DNA from: Adiantum capillus-veneris
Lineage: Eukaryota > Streptophyta > Polypodiopsida > Polypodiales > Pteridaceae
Direction: 5' to 3'
Length of the DNA: 64,000 nt
NCBI GenBank assembly: GCA_014529385.2
Contig: CM043959.1
Span: 93,880,529 to 93,944,528 of the forward strand
Shown: piece after piece, positions 47,206-57,974 of the stretch
Layout: every line of letters begins with the position of its first letter
How positions within the stretch are numbered: position 1 is the stretch's first letter
Notes under the pieces: generated by a model
What the model was told of the DNA's origin: nothing
Database searches by the model: none
The model's input: only the letters and a program-made list of their open reading frames with translations
Position numbers and translations under genes: made by a program

Positions 47206-47209
47206 AAAA

Positions 47210-48556
47210 TTAGTGCATGTCTATGTTAATTAGGGGCTTGTTGGGCTTGGTCCATTGCCTCCTCAATTTAGCGTTCAAAGCCACCAACTGGCCAAAAGAT
47301 ATATTTGCCTTTTGATTTTGTATATCATCAACAATATCATAGTCTTCAACACCTTGGCCAAGGAGGTAGTCCTTTGGACCAATTTTCCTTCTTCGACGCC
47401 TCTTGCTACTTTTTGGTTTGTCTTCTACCTTAACCTTTCCTTTCCTTGATCTTGTTTCCCTCTCTTCTTCTGTCTCTTTCTCCCTATCATGCCTAGCTCT
47501 CTTATTGGCCAAAACATCCACATCTTGATGCTCAAGGGTAATGATGTTAATAGCTCTACCTTCTCCATTTCCAGGCAATGGTTGTGGTTGTTGTTGCGGA
47601 GGTGGTGCTTCTAGTGCTTGCTCTTGATGATTTTCTTCTATTCTCCCTCGGCTACGTCCATATAAGGGGTATATCCCTCCTCTCTCTCTCTCTCTCGGTG
47701 GTTCAAGACAATCAGGGGTGTAGTGACCCTCTTCATCACAACTGTAGCATCTAACTTGTAGACTTTATCCCCTACCTCTCCAAGTTGTCCGCTCTTCTCT
47801 TTGGTTCTTATTCATTATGTTAATTCTTAACTCTTGCAATTGACCGGCAAGATCATGCAAAACCCGGGCCGTAACGAGATCTGGACCTTGAACCACTCGC
47901 TCCACTCTATCATCCATTCCATAGGGACCATTGGTTGCACCATAACTGGCTTAGCGCGTGTGTCATGCCTTGCTCCCACCTTCTCTTGATCTTCTTTCTC
48001 TTGGCGTTGGAAATTTCCACAGCTCTTTCGAATGTAGCAGGCTCATCTTGATCGACCTTCTCCCTTACACTTGGATGGAGACAATCCATAAACTCACGCA
48101 CTTTAAAGAAATCCCCTGGAGGTACTTGGGATGCCGCCATTAATTGAATTCAAAATCCTTTGAAGTGTTGCAAGAACTCTTAAAAGTTAGCATGAACATC
48201 TTGCTGCTGCAAACCTCTCAATTTTGTCATCGCTTCTGTTGCACTTAGTTTCTTCCCAAACCTGTCAAAAATTGCTAGCTTCATCTGCTCCCATGTTTTC
48301 TTTTTGTCTTCCTCTAAACCTTCAAACCACTCCTGAGCTTCTCCTTTGAGCACAAGAGGAAATACATGAAGCTTTGCTTTTTCATTCACAATGCACATAC
48401 CAAACGTATGCCACTCGAAGTCCGTAATCCAGTCCTTCACATCCTCGTTCCCTATGAACACTGGCCGACTATAAGCCATCTCTTCAGAGTCGCTTCTCCC
48501 TTGCATGAGTAACTCCATAAAAGTTGAAGTCTTGTACCTCAACCACCACTTTTCTT
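47210..48556 (-). pseudogene. Decayed gypsy gag (minus), companion 5' half
   Basis: Capsid core at 48542-48180: DWITDFEWHTFGMCIVNEKA, LVLKGEAQEWFEGL, AIFDRFGKKL; then a stop and FFKVREFMDCLHPSVREKV with ERAVEISNAKRK (48140-47910). A canonical zinc knuckle CYSCDEEGHYTPDC lies near 47712-47756, followed by a Gln/Pro stretch and a basic linker (RSRKGKVKVEDKPKSSKRRR), ending ISFGQLVALNAKLRRQW near 47245. That last motif normally leads into the protease of this clade, which is exactly what the plus-strand neighbour supplies from 43.3 kb. The copy breaks at 47210. Confidence 0.7.
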
Positions 48557-48619
48557 CAATGAAGCTCGAACTTCACAGCAAAACCGCTTCACTTGGGTGC
48601 ACAACCGGCAAATTTCCGC

Positions 48620-49855
48620 TCCCTAGTGGGATCGCCAAAGGATGATGGAGCAAAAGACGTTGTGGGCACACTCACACACCCAGACAACTCAAAACCACAC
48701 AAGGAATTTTCCTAAATTCCAACCCACAAACACCACCACTCAAGAGATCAATAAAAACACTACCCACAAGCTCAATTCAAACTCCAAACTCATTGACCTA
48801 CAAGCCCTTGCCTGCCCACAGACACTGCCCGCAGACACGACAAGGTGAGTCGAGTTGATCAACAGTATATACAAGAAAACCCATCACAAAGTCAAAAACT
48901 ACAGCCACAAAAGTCCACTCTTAAACCATAGCAAAGCCTTCACCAAACTCCACTCTGTTGGACTCTTCGGAGTAGCGCCAACCCTAATGGCACCGATACA
49001 GGGTCACATGGTCTTGCAAAAAGCCGCACCTTCTTCCCTCAATTCTTCGCAAACACACATCCATGGAAACCTCAGAACTTCCATAAACTCTCCCAAGTGC
49101 AAAATTGAAGAGAGAAATCTCTCATTCACTCCTCCACACACTCAAAAACACGACGCGAATGCTTTGGGACTGCACTAGACCACGTGTAGGAACCCTGCTT
49201 CCTTCCCCACACAGAGAGGTGAAAGTTCCAAGAATTGGCTTCCAAAATGTTTCTTCAGCTCAAGCACTCATGGTAGAGTCACTGATGTGGCAAATTGAAG
49301 ACTTTCCACACCATTTTTTGACTTTTTTGACCCAATTTTGGTCAGTTTTGACTCCTGGCGGGCATCTTTCGTGAGAAAAACCCCAAACGGACTCCAAAAT
49401 TCACCAAATTTTGTACGCTTGATCCTAGATACCCAAAGAACTTTTCCACATCCCAACATTCTATTTTTGACCACTTCTAGGGTGGTGCACGTATCACCGC
49501 AGATCAGGCACCGTAAATAGACAGTTACTGCATGTGCCAAACTTCTTGAGCGGGATGAGAGTACCCATACTTGTCTCTTGCATTATTTACATTCTAGAAA
49601 GCTCAAAAAAATTCTCTAGAGCCAAAATAAGCCACCTAGAACCATATCCAAGGCCCCAATACCCTGGCCGGGCATGTAGATGTGTCCGACTGCTAGCACG
49701 CGAACCTGCCTATGCACAATGTGTACATGTTGCATCTTTTTTCACACTTGAAACCACTTTGCTAAGCTCCCAAATGCATGTATTTACATCTTTTTGTACA
49801 TATGAACATGCATATAAAGGCTACTTTGTACACGCTAAAAGCGGTTTATCAACGC
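48620..49855 (-). repeat. LTR and possible primer site of the minus-strand gag element
   Basis: The minus-strand start near 49855 is inferred from similarity to the 3' LTR start of the Tat element (GTACAAAGTAG and the CATGTATTTACAT region). The end near 48640 is inferred from a primer-site-like TGGCGATCCCACTAGGGA (48620-48637). The tRNA partner is not recognised. Length would be about 1.2 kb. No reliable ORF lies within. Confidence 0.4.
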
Positions 49856-50055
49856 TTTTTTCCATAGTACTTTCTAATGGTAAAGTAAGAATATGTTACC
49901 CTTGCGATAAATAATAGAAGGAGATATAAAGCTTATTATTATACTTAGATATGCATATGTACATTATAAGAAACATACTTATGTATCTAAAAAATCACAA
50001 GATAGATCTTGTAGCATTTGTTTCACTGTGTACGTGTCATAGCACGATATCCACC
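49850..50055 (+). repeat. Fragment of the transposase-like gene (inverse of 36.68-36.89 kb)
   Basis: About 205 bp match the reverse complement of 36.68-36.88 kb at roughly 85% by eye, from TTTTTCCATAGTA through the AT-rich centre to TACGTGTCATAGCACGA. In the 36-kb copy the last part is coding (YVSLHDNAFM); here the same reading has a stop (YVS, stop, HD). It is thus a third partial copy of that family, mostly non-coding. Confidence 0.6.
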
Positions 50056-52350
50056 CGCTTTAAACCTGCACGTCCTTTGGTATGTGCCACATAACGGTGA
50101 ATCACCTCATTAAGAAGGTATTTGCACACAGCTTCCGTGGTTTTAGCTCTTAACGCTCTCCGTTCAACGTAGTTAGTTAGGTCCTCTTGTACAAGAACTA
50201 AGTATCTCATTTGCTAGAGTCTTAAAGGCATTGTGACTAGATCCACAACCCATTTATAGTGCATGGCTAGTGGATATGTAAGGTGCAATCCATCACAATG
50301 TCGAACATTTGAATACATTTGACAAGTTACACATGACTCTACAAATTGAGATACATCTTTATACATACGCTTCCACCATTATTGTTCTTTCAACTTGGAG
50401 AAGTTTGCCCACACACCCCTATGTCTAGCCCATAGACTCTCATGAAACTCTTACATGAACTTTACTTGAGTCTCTTTTTTACATATAACCCTTTGTGGTG
50501 TAGCACCCTTTTGTTTAGGATACTTCCACAAGTAACCATCCCTCAAAAAGTACCCATATGTTTTCCTGCGTATCCTCTTTAATTCTTGTTTAGGCCAATC
50601 ATCCTGTTTTTCTAGAGTAATCAAGTAGCTTCCAATAAGAGCCAATCACCTTCCTAAAGCTCTTTCAAGAACAATTCAAGTGGATTAATCATGCAGACAT
50701 TATTTCCTTTGACATGAGAGATATAATAGAAATTTGTGCCTACATCATCTCCGTCGTCAATCATTTGTGACTCATCTTCATACCTTGTCCTTGATAGCAT
50801 ATCTGCCACTGTATTGTCTTTGCCTGCAATGTGCTTAAAATCAAGATTTAAGGACTTAATGTAGGCAATCCACTGCAACATAGCAATGTTTGGCGTTGAG
50901 TAGCTTGTAATCATCCCAAGAAGTGGTAGACAATCTGTTACTACAACCACACATGTGCCAATTAGGTACTCTTTCCCATGTTTCAAGGCTGTAACCATAC
51001 CCCATAACTCTCTTTATATGTGGAGAGTTTATTTGGCAAGCACTTAGTACCTCTGCTCCAAATCTCACCACATACCTGTGTCCTTCTTCATCATCTTGCC
51101 CTATTGCCCATCCAGTCCTTGTAGGACTGGTGTCTACTGTCACAATTATTGGCCTTTAACACTCATAGTCTACCTTTCTCAAAGTTGGTGCTTACTGGAG
51201 CAAATCCTTTAGCTTTCTCATGTCTTTTACATGTGCTTATGTCCATTTAAACTTTTTATTCTTTCTAAGAAATTGATAAAGAGGATCATCTACATGTGCA
51301 TAATGTGGAATCCAAATAACATAAAAGAGACATGCTCCCAAAAAACTTCTAACCTCAGTGATGCTAGTGCATGTTTCTTTCATTCTTTGGATGGCATCTA
51401 CGTTTTTTGGACAAGGTTTCCTACTATATGGTCCGCACATGTGCCCCACAATGAGCACTTCATTCACACCAAATATAGACTTTTTCCCTGACAAAGTAGG
51501 ATTCACTTCTTCCAACCTAGAATTTTTTTTATCACAATCATTTTATGTGATTTACCACAAACCTGCGACATTACCTAAGATCCAAAGCTTCATCTTTTTC
51601 ACTTTCTTCACATCCTTTGATAGTCAAATCATCAATGAATAGCTTTGAGGAATAAAGTCACGTAAGACCTTATTCATCCCATTCATCATATGTGCAACCA
51701 AGTTGGTTTCTCCTTGCGGCAAAATACACATCCTTACCAAACCCAAAAAGGTGTCCTTATGGTTGTCAAGTCTCTACTTTCAATTGCAAGATGAAATTGA
51801 TCATACCCTAATTAGAGATCCCCCATTGAGTAGATTGACCTTCCTGCAAATGCCTCTGAAAACTCATCCACAATCGTTCCTGTACCTACATTTCTAATTG
51901 TCACCTTGTTCACTGGTTGCATATCTTTTATGAAGTGTAGAGCACCATTTCTTTGGAACTATACCACCTGCTTGAGTATGGAGCACAAGAAGGCTCCAAA
52001 ATCCCCATTTTGATCTTTTCATTCAAAAACTCTACTAACTTGGGCAAATGAGCCTTTAGAACCGGAATAGGATGCAAATTCCAAGGCACATGAGATATTG
52101 TAAAAAAAATTACCATAGGTGCTACAATAAAAGGATCAACACATCCTATCTCATGTGGCTCAAATGCAAAATCCTTACCATGCTTTGAGAGCACTTCTTT
52201 AAAGCACTTTGTCTCCTCCTGTCTTGAAGCATAGGCCTGAAGCACATACCATCTACAAAGAAGAGAGAGAGTTATGGCCAAGAGAAATACCTTGAAGCTA
52301 TTTCTAGAATCAAAGAGGACAAGTCCGGGTTGCAAGGCAAGCCTCTCAGC
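50050..52350 (-). pseudogene. Decayed gypsy pol (minus): reverse transcriptase, RNase H, integrase start
   Basis: From 52335 down: DFAFEPHEIGCVDPFIVAP and LVEFLNEKIKMGILEPSCAP (RT start), MQPVNKVTIRNVGT and VDEFAEAFAGRSIYSMGDL in another frame (about 51.9-51.8 kb), SLYLV-type finger region, 51515-51237 with AIQRMKETCTSITEVRSFLG, RNase H at 51143-50654 (MTVDTSPTRTGWAIGQDDEE, CLPLLGMITSYSTPNIAMLQ, HIAGKDNTVADMLSRTRYED), then integrase zinc region (LWKYPKQKGATPQRVICKKE, and FVESCVTCQMYSNV further down). Coding ends near 50060. This gypsy lineage differs clearly from the Tat copies. Many stops. Confidence 0.75.
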
Positions 52351-52906
52351 CTTAAAACAGTAAAGCTATTAGATTTGCATCACAAAGGGCTCCCATGAGT
52401 ATTGCTACGAAGATTCATACAATGAGAGAGAGTTATGCCAAACAATAACCAAATGGCACTCTACTTTATGGGTGAAAGCATGTTACCCTGTCATGCTTTT
52501 TCATGTCCCAGACAATGCTAACTAGCATAATTTTGACATATGCTAACTAGTACAATAACTTGAGCTACATCTCCAAGATCTATGACATATGATATATCAA
52601 TAGAAAGCACTTGAAACAAGGAATCCAAATGTACAACCTTCGACAAATTTTGATATTATTTGTAAAAAATTTACCGGACGCCCAACTTTTTGAAGATGTG
52701 CTAACTTGAAACTGCTAACTAGCACAAAAAGCGCGACAGGTTAACATGCTTTCACCCTTATACAACAATGCTATGTTTACAAAATCCTTGGGAGGCGTGT
52801 AGAGTGGTCAGACTGCCCCAAGAATTTTGGCATTGGGCATGGCTGGATTGAAAGTGGTAGCAAGTAGCACCAATGTCAAATTCCTACACACAAATGTCCC
52901 ATAGTT

Positions 52907-53191
52907 TTGCTTTGTGAAGAATCAAAGATGCTCATTGCATTAGCAAGCCAAAGGCAACATCTTGCAAGCCAAGGAGAGACACCTGACATTTTGCATGGCA
53001 GAATCCTTGAGCTTGAGATAGAGCTATCAGAGGCCCAAGCCAAGCTGCAACACTATGCATCATTGTACGGACCATTGCCAAAACACGATAGTCCTTTGCA
53101 ACAAGGACTTGTAGACCCATCTCCCTTGCTTGAAAGTACTGAGTACAACATAGATGAACTACTCAACGAGCTGACTCAATCTTTGGCTTGA
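52907..53191 (+). CDS. Small ORF of unknown function, 94 residues
   Basis: The frame is uninterrupted from a stop near 52864 to TGA at 53189-53191. The product has a helical centre, HGRILELEIELSEAQAKLQH, consistent with a short coiled coil, and an acidic C-terminus ending NIDELLNELTQSLA. The open frame extends about 14 codons upstream of the first possible start, so it could be the last exon of a longer gene. It ends 157 bp before the young gypsy LTR at 53348. No homologue recognised; a chance ORF is possible, though its composition is protein-like. Confidence 0.3.
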   Translation: MLCEESKMLIALASQRQHLASQGETPDILHGRILELEIELSEAQAKLQHYASLYGPLPKHDSPLQQGLVDPSPLLESTEYNIDELLNELTQSLA

Positions 53192-53347
53192 GCACTTTTC
53201 TCAATTTACCCCTATCTATTGTAATTTGAAGAGATTCATGCAAAGTGATACAAATTTTGTAATCACAGCTTGTCATTTATCCCCTCATCTGTCCATTTTT
53301 TTATTCTTGATTTGAAATTGTATTGTATCTAACTGTAATTATGCCTC

Positions 53348-53641
53348 TGTTAACCCTCATGGCTCACGGACACCCCATCACCTACGATGGACACGTATTA
53401 TGTATTTGGTAGAGTCAGGTACCGGGCTTGTCGGTCCAATAGGGAAAGGTAGAGTGATCGTCGATGAGAGGCGCACTTTAACTTGGACATTCAAGGGATT
53501 AGTTGGTTAAGCATGGGCGCCCAAGTGTGAATGGGGTGAGCTCCTATAAAAGCCAACTAAACCTAATTTTTACTCATTCTCTCATTTGTGCAATTGAAGA
53601 GTGCTCTTGCTCCATCTCCATCTTCTTCTTCTTCACCTCCT

Positions 53642-53672
<31 letters not shown>

Positions 53673-53922
53673 GAGAGTGTGTGTGCGATCGAGCATTACG
53701 AAGGCACGACGGCGGCGAAGCGGTTGAGCGCGGCACGACTGCAGCTTCTTCTTCATCGCGGCGAGGAATCCACCACGAAGGCGAGCGTAGAGCGGTGAGT
53801 GACACACCCTTTGTTTTCTTGAGCTTGCTAGTTTAGGCTTGTTGTGTGCTTGGAGCCGTTTGTGGCTCGCATACGGTGTATTGGCAAGTCCCTTGCTTCG
53901 ACAGTGCGGCAAGGAGCGCACA
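53348..53922 (+). repeat. 5' LTR of the young element
   Basis: Begins TGTTAACCCTCA, ends GGAGCGCACA. A TATA box (TATAAAAG) lies at 53545-53552, followed about 90 bp later by a CT-rich and GT/GA-rich stretch (53641-53683). Confidence 0.9.
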
Positions 53923-53926
53923 TTTT

Positions 53927-53944
53927 TGGCGCCGCTGCCGGGGA
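53927..53944 (+). promoter_or_regulatory. Primer-binding site, tRNA-Asp type
   Basis: TGGCGCCGCTGCCGGGGA lies four bases after the LTR end. It differs at one position from TGGCGCCGTTGCCGGGGA, the tRNA-Asp site of Athila/Tat-type elements. Confidence 0.8.
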
Positions 53945-54860
53945 TATGCCCTACACTAAGCTCGGTTAGCACTTTACGCTTCCTTGTGGTGCAATTTCTA
54001 TCATAGGAAAGGCAGGGAAGGAGTGTGTGGAGATTTCTGTTTTTTGCGTTTTCTGCAATTGCTGTCAAGTTTCAATTTCTGCTATTGTCTGCGTTTTTTC
54101 AATTTTCGCAATTTCTGCATTTCCAAGTTCGGCGTTTTCAATTTCTGCAATTTTCTGCATTTCTGTCAATTTTCTGTAATTTCTGCGTTTTTTCTGCATT
54201 TTCTGCATTTCTGCGTTTTTTTTAATTTCTGTATTTTCTGCATCAACAAAAAAAAAAAATATAAAAAAAAAATTTTGAAAAAAAAAAAAAAGTTTTTTGA
54301 AAAAAATAAAATAAAATTCGGGGAAAAAAAAAAAGGAAGAAAATTCGGAAATTAAAAACGCGAGTGAGCGGGCGGCGAAATTTTTCGAACTCTTAAAACG
54401 GACGGGTTGGTTTGTATAAAAGATAGATCGGGATCGTTTTCCCAAGCCCAAGCCCAAGCCCAAGCCCAAGCCCACGCCTCAGTCCTCACTCTTATGATAT
54501 ATACTAGACTCACTCTTATATATATACCATACTCCCTCAAGAGAGAATGAGAGCATGTGGGACAAGTCCTCCACTCTCCTCCTTTCTCTTCCCACTTGCA
54601 CCCTTACACTTTCTAGTTTGGACCTAGTTCCCTACTGGAAATTGACAGTTTTAGGGATTCCGAGAGCATAGAGTGACCAAACGGAGGGCTGTAAAGCACG
54701 GCACGACCCTCTGACCGATACGCTCGTTTCAAGCTATCACACGGCCCATTCCACGACACGCTCTAAAAAATCTAGCAAAAAAACAAACAAAAAACACTCT
54801 AAAAACTAGTCACAAGGCCTCCTAGACCAGCTTTTTGACACCTTAGGGTATCAAAAGCAC
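53945..54860 (+). other. Leader of the young element with low-complexity blocks
   Basis: Contains many diverged copies of TTTTCTGCAATTTC (about 54035-54240), an A-rich block (54247-54355), and six copies of a CCCAAG hexamer (about 54441-54476). No ORF of note. Confidence 0.8.
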
Positions 54861-57800
54861 ATGCACTTACGCTCTGGACGAGTGTTAGAGCACGATCACA
54901 TTGGTAGTGCCTCTGTTCATACGGACACCCATTACCCATCCACGATAAGCTCTAGACCCTCAGCGGGGACACAAGGTAGCACCACCCAAGACCCTAAAAT
55001 AGCCGCTAGTGATTCCTCCTCCGACTCAGAAATCATGGAAGCATACCCTAACCAAAACACTGAGAGAGAAGGCCATGCACCTCCCGAAGCTCCACAGCCT
55101 AGTACTAGTATGTTTAGCCGTTTCATGGAAACATTAGGTAGAGCTACTCGCTCGGAACCTGAGGCAAATGAAGCACACGAAGGGGGTGGGGAAGTGGAAT
55201 CTCCTTTCACATCGCACGTGGACCCCACACCCCCAAAGAGTGTCCATGTGGATATCCTGCCAACTTCTTACCAAGAAGGCCCTGTTGAGCTGCCTCCTTC
55301 AGAAGTTCCCTCTAGAGTACCGTTGGTGACAAGTAAAACCACGGGGAGCAACATTGCTTCTACCTCACAAGAAACCATTAACACGTCGACTCTAGAAGGA
55401 TTGTTCATTAATGATCATTGGACATACGACCTCCACACTGAGGTGTTGACGGATCTACACTCTGGCCACGCCTACCATGTAGGATGGATAGAGATTGTAC
55501 AATCCACCTCTAGTGCCACGAGCATCGAAGATCAACAGAAAATGATCTGTAATGTTATCCATGGCATTATTCAATCAGAAAGGCAAAACCGAGGGGTAAA
55601 TATACTCTCAACTGGCCCCATGAGATTTCTGGATACGAGCAAGGCTCAACAGCCTACTCTATCACAAATGGAGACTCCTCTAATGAGCCCCATGGACCCA
55701 TCTTACGTCATTTCACCTGGGGTCTCTATGCAATCTGAGCCTCCGAGCGAAAACTTTAGCTTCCCTAACTTGGCTCAACCCTCTATCAAGGAAAACACAG
55801 TGCTCACTCCAGGGATAAGCCTGACAGAGAATGTACCGATGACATCTACGGTTAGCGCAGTGCCACTACCTAGTGTCGTAGTACCTAATATGGGGCCTCG
55901 ACCATATGTGCCTCTAGCCCCTTATGCACACATGGCCCCCACACCTCCAATTGTACCACTTGCTTATGCTCCTCGAGTGCCGCTCCCTAGCCCTTATCCG
56001 AGTGGACCTATGCCCGGTTATGTTCCATATCCTGCATCATCCACACATATGCCAAGACCGGTGCCCGTTCCTCTCCCACATATGATTCCAAGAGTACCTC
56101 CACCGGCCCTGCCTCCTCACATAGGTGACTTGGCAGCGTTTGCTCAAACCATAGGTCGATCTATCGCGGAAAATATGCGTCATGCATCTGATAGAGAGCC
56201 TAGAAGTAAGGCAGTACAAATTGCCAAACTCACGCAAAAATTCAATGGGGACGAAGATGCTAGAAAACACATTGAAGTGTTTGAACAAGTATGTGATTCC
56301 TTAGGGGAACGCAACGAACTACATAAGTGCAATGCCTTAAGCTTGACATTAAGTGGGAAGGCTGGAGATTGGTATAGGACCCTAAGGGTGGACGAGAAAA
56401 CAATCTACCCTACCCTTCGAAGGTTGTTTCTAAAGGAGTACATACGAGAAGGTGTGCTTTGGGGTGTAGCATCTCAGCTACAGAAGGCCGAACGTAAGGA
56501 AGGAGAGTCAGTAAGGGACTTCATTAGTCGTCTAAAGCACTTAAACTCTCGCTGCCCTGTAAATGAGCGCTTCAACAATAACCAACTGCTTGATCGATTC
56601 ATTCGAGGGTTGAGGAATGAAGGAATCTATAATGGACTAGTGATTAGAGGTATCACAACCTGGGAAGATGTCACTGCCAATGCAATCCAATTAGAGGACA
56701 ACTTGATGATAGCAGGCATGAGGGTGTCTACTGACACGAGATCCACTAGCTCACAAGCCATTGAGTATGAACCCATGACTGCAAAGCCCATTGCCAATGA
56801 GCCAAAGGTATTTGAGACATTCTTGACAGACCTCACCAAGGCAATCCAAGAGTCTCTTAAGGATAACCGACCCCCTCAAAATAGTCACATGTATCCAAGA
56901 AGGGAGCAACAATGGTGTTCCATTTGCTTAGGTCCACATAGCACTAGTGAGTGCCCTACGTTTAGAGTAAAATTTAATGGAACTTGCAACGCATGTGGTA
57001 GGTATGGTCACCAAGCTAAGGATTGTTTAATGATCAAACGTATGATGGCAAATAGACCACCTGTAGCCTGGACAGATGCACCTCGAGCTCCTGTATTGAT
57101 GCCTACTCCACCTGTTGAGCAACTACCGCAACACATGGTCCCTAGATCTCAAAATGTTGTACAAGCTACACCGCTACCACCTCCTGTGCTAGGACCGCAG
57201 CCCCCGCATCCAAGAGTCGCCCCTATGAACCAAGTGGGTTGCGAGCCATCAAATGCTTATGCAGATGGCTGTGAGGAGGAAATAGACACTAGTATTGCCT
57301 ACGGACTTGATACATTGGAAGAGTGTCCTATATACTACATGGAAGATTGTTGGGGACAAGTCAAGCCGGTTTATCAAGCTGCTGCTCTCGCATCCAGAGG
57401 TCAAAATATCAACACCCAGGCTAGGAGGCCACCTCTTCAATGCTACGAGTGTGGTGGACCACATCGAGTAGCGGAGTGCCCTATTAGGCTACAAAAGAAT
57501 GCTGCACAGATGCAAGTGAATCAAGGGAGCACGTCTGCAATGCCAATACTCACATGTAATTGTTGTGGCATAGATCACTTGATTGCCCAATGCCCCTATA
57601 ACCCAAATGCGCCTAAAATCACACCCCTGAATTTGGTCGAAATTGCTAGTGTGACATCGCCAATACCACCCGTTGCACCCGCTTATGCGATTACACGGTC
57701 CATGCTTCAAGGGCCAGGACATATCCTCGAAGAGAGAGATACCGCGTCAATTATCCAAGCAAAGAAAAAGAAGACACGAAGGAAGAAGTCGCAGAATACG

Positions 57801-57974
57801 GAAAATTCAAAGCCAAGTTCCAAAACAAACATAGGAACAGGAGATGACCTCGTGTATATGAATGACCTCGAGGATGATTCAGATTCAGTCGAGACAATGG
57901 AGACTAGAACCAATACCACAAAGGGAAAGACCGACAAAGAAAACCGTACATGGAACCAAATGAAAACCGAATGA
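54861..57974 (+). CDS. Gag polyprotein, 1037 residues
   Basis: Structural protein that would assemble the cytoplasmic virus-like particle. The start MHLRSGRVLEHD is typical of plant gypsy gag. Residues 1-430 are low-complexity, Ser/Thr- then Pro-rich (PRPYVPLAPYAHMAPTPP region). The capsid core lies at about 450-600 (KLTQKFNGDEDARKHIEVFE, LSLTLSGKAGDWYRTLR, RDFISRLKHLNSRCP, LLDRFIRGLRNEGI). Four Cys/His knuckles follow: CSICLGPHSTSEC (about 686), CNACGRYGHQAKDC (708), CYECGGPHRVAEC (861) and CNCCGIDHLIAQC (900). Only the second has the standard CX2CX4HX4C spacing; the others are CX2CX3HX4C. The C-terminus is basic (KKKKTRRKKSQ). The frame is intact, consistent with a young insertion. The stop overlaps the next ORF by 25 bp in the -1 frame. 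Confidence 0.9.
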   Translation: MHLRSGRVLEHDHIGSASVHTDTHYPSTISSRPSAGTQGSTTQDPKIAASDSSSDSEIMEAYPNQNTEREGHAPPEAPQPSTSMFSRFMETLGRATRSEPEANEAHEGGGEVESPFTSHVDPTPPKSVHVDILPTSYQEGPVELPPSEVPSRVPLVTSKTTGSNIASTSQETINTSTLEGLFINDHWTYDLHTEVLTDLHSGHAYHVGWIEIVQSTSSATSIEDQQKMICNVIHGIIQSERQNRGVNILSTGPMRFLDTSKAQQPTLSQMETPLMSPMDPSYVISPGVSMQSEPPSENFSFPNLAQPSIKENTVLTPGISLTENVPMTSTVSAVPLPSVVVPNMGPRPYVPLAPYAHMAPTPPIVPLAYAPRVPLPSPYPSGPMPGYVPYPASSTHMPRPVPVPLPHMIPRVPPPALPPHIGDLAAFAQTIGRSIAENMRHASDREPRSKAVQIAKLTQKFNGDEDARKHIEVFEQVCDSLGERNELHKCNALSLTLSGKAGDWYRTLRVDEKTIYPTLRRLFLKEYIREGVLWGVASQLQKAERKEGESVRDFISRLKHLNSRCPVNERFNNNQLLDRFIRGLRNEGIYNGLVIRGITTWEDVTANAIQLEDNLMIAGMRVSTDTRSTSSQAIEYEPMTAKPIANEPKVFETFLTDLTKAIQESLKDNRPPQNSHMYPRREQQWCSICLGPHSTSECPTFRVKFNGTCNACGRYGHQAKDCLMIKRMMANRPPVAWTDAPRAPVLMPTPPVEQLPQHMVPRSQNVVQATPLPPPVLGPQPPHPRVAPMNQVGCEPSNAYADGCEEEIDTSIAYGLDTLEECPIYYMEDCWGQVKPVYQAAALASRGQNINTQARRPPLQCYECGGPHRVAECPIRLQKNAAQMQVNQGSTSAMPILTCNCCGIDHLIAQCPYNPNAPKITPLNLVEIASVTSPIPPVAPAYAITRSMLQGPGHILEERDTASIIQAKKKKTRRKKSQNTENSKPSSKTNIGTGDDLVYMNDLEDDSDSVETMETRTNTTKGKTDKENRTWNQMKTE

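Noticed and set aside
53503-54068. ORFs inside the 575-bp LTRs, present in both copies
   Set aside because: Duplicated because the LTR is duplicated; no motif and overlapping frames on both strands.
54065-54475. Minus-strand ORF with Gly-Leu repeats
   Set aside because: Translation of the CCCAAG hexamer and A-rich blocks of the leader.
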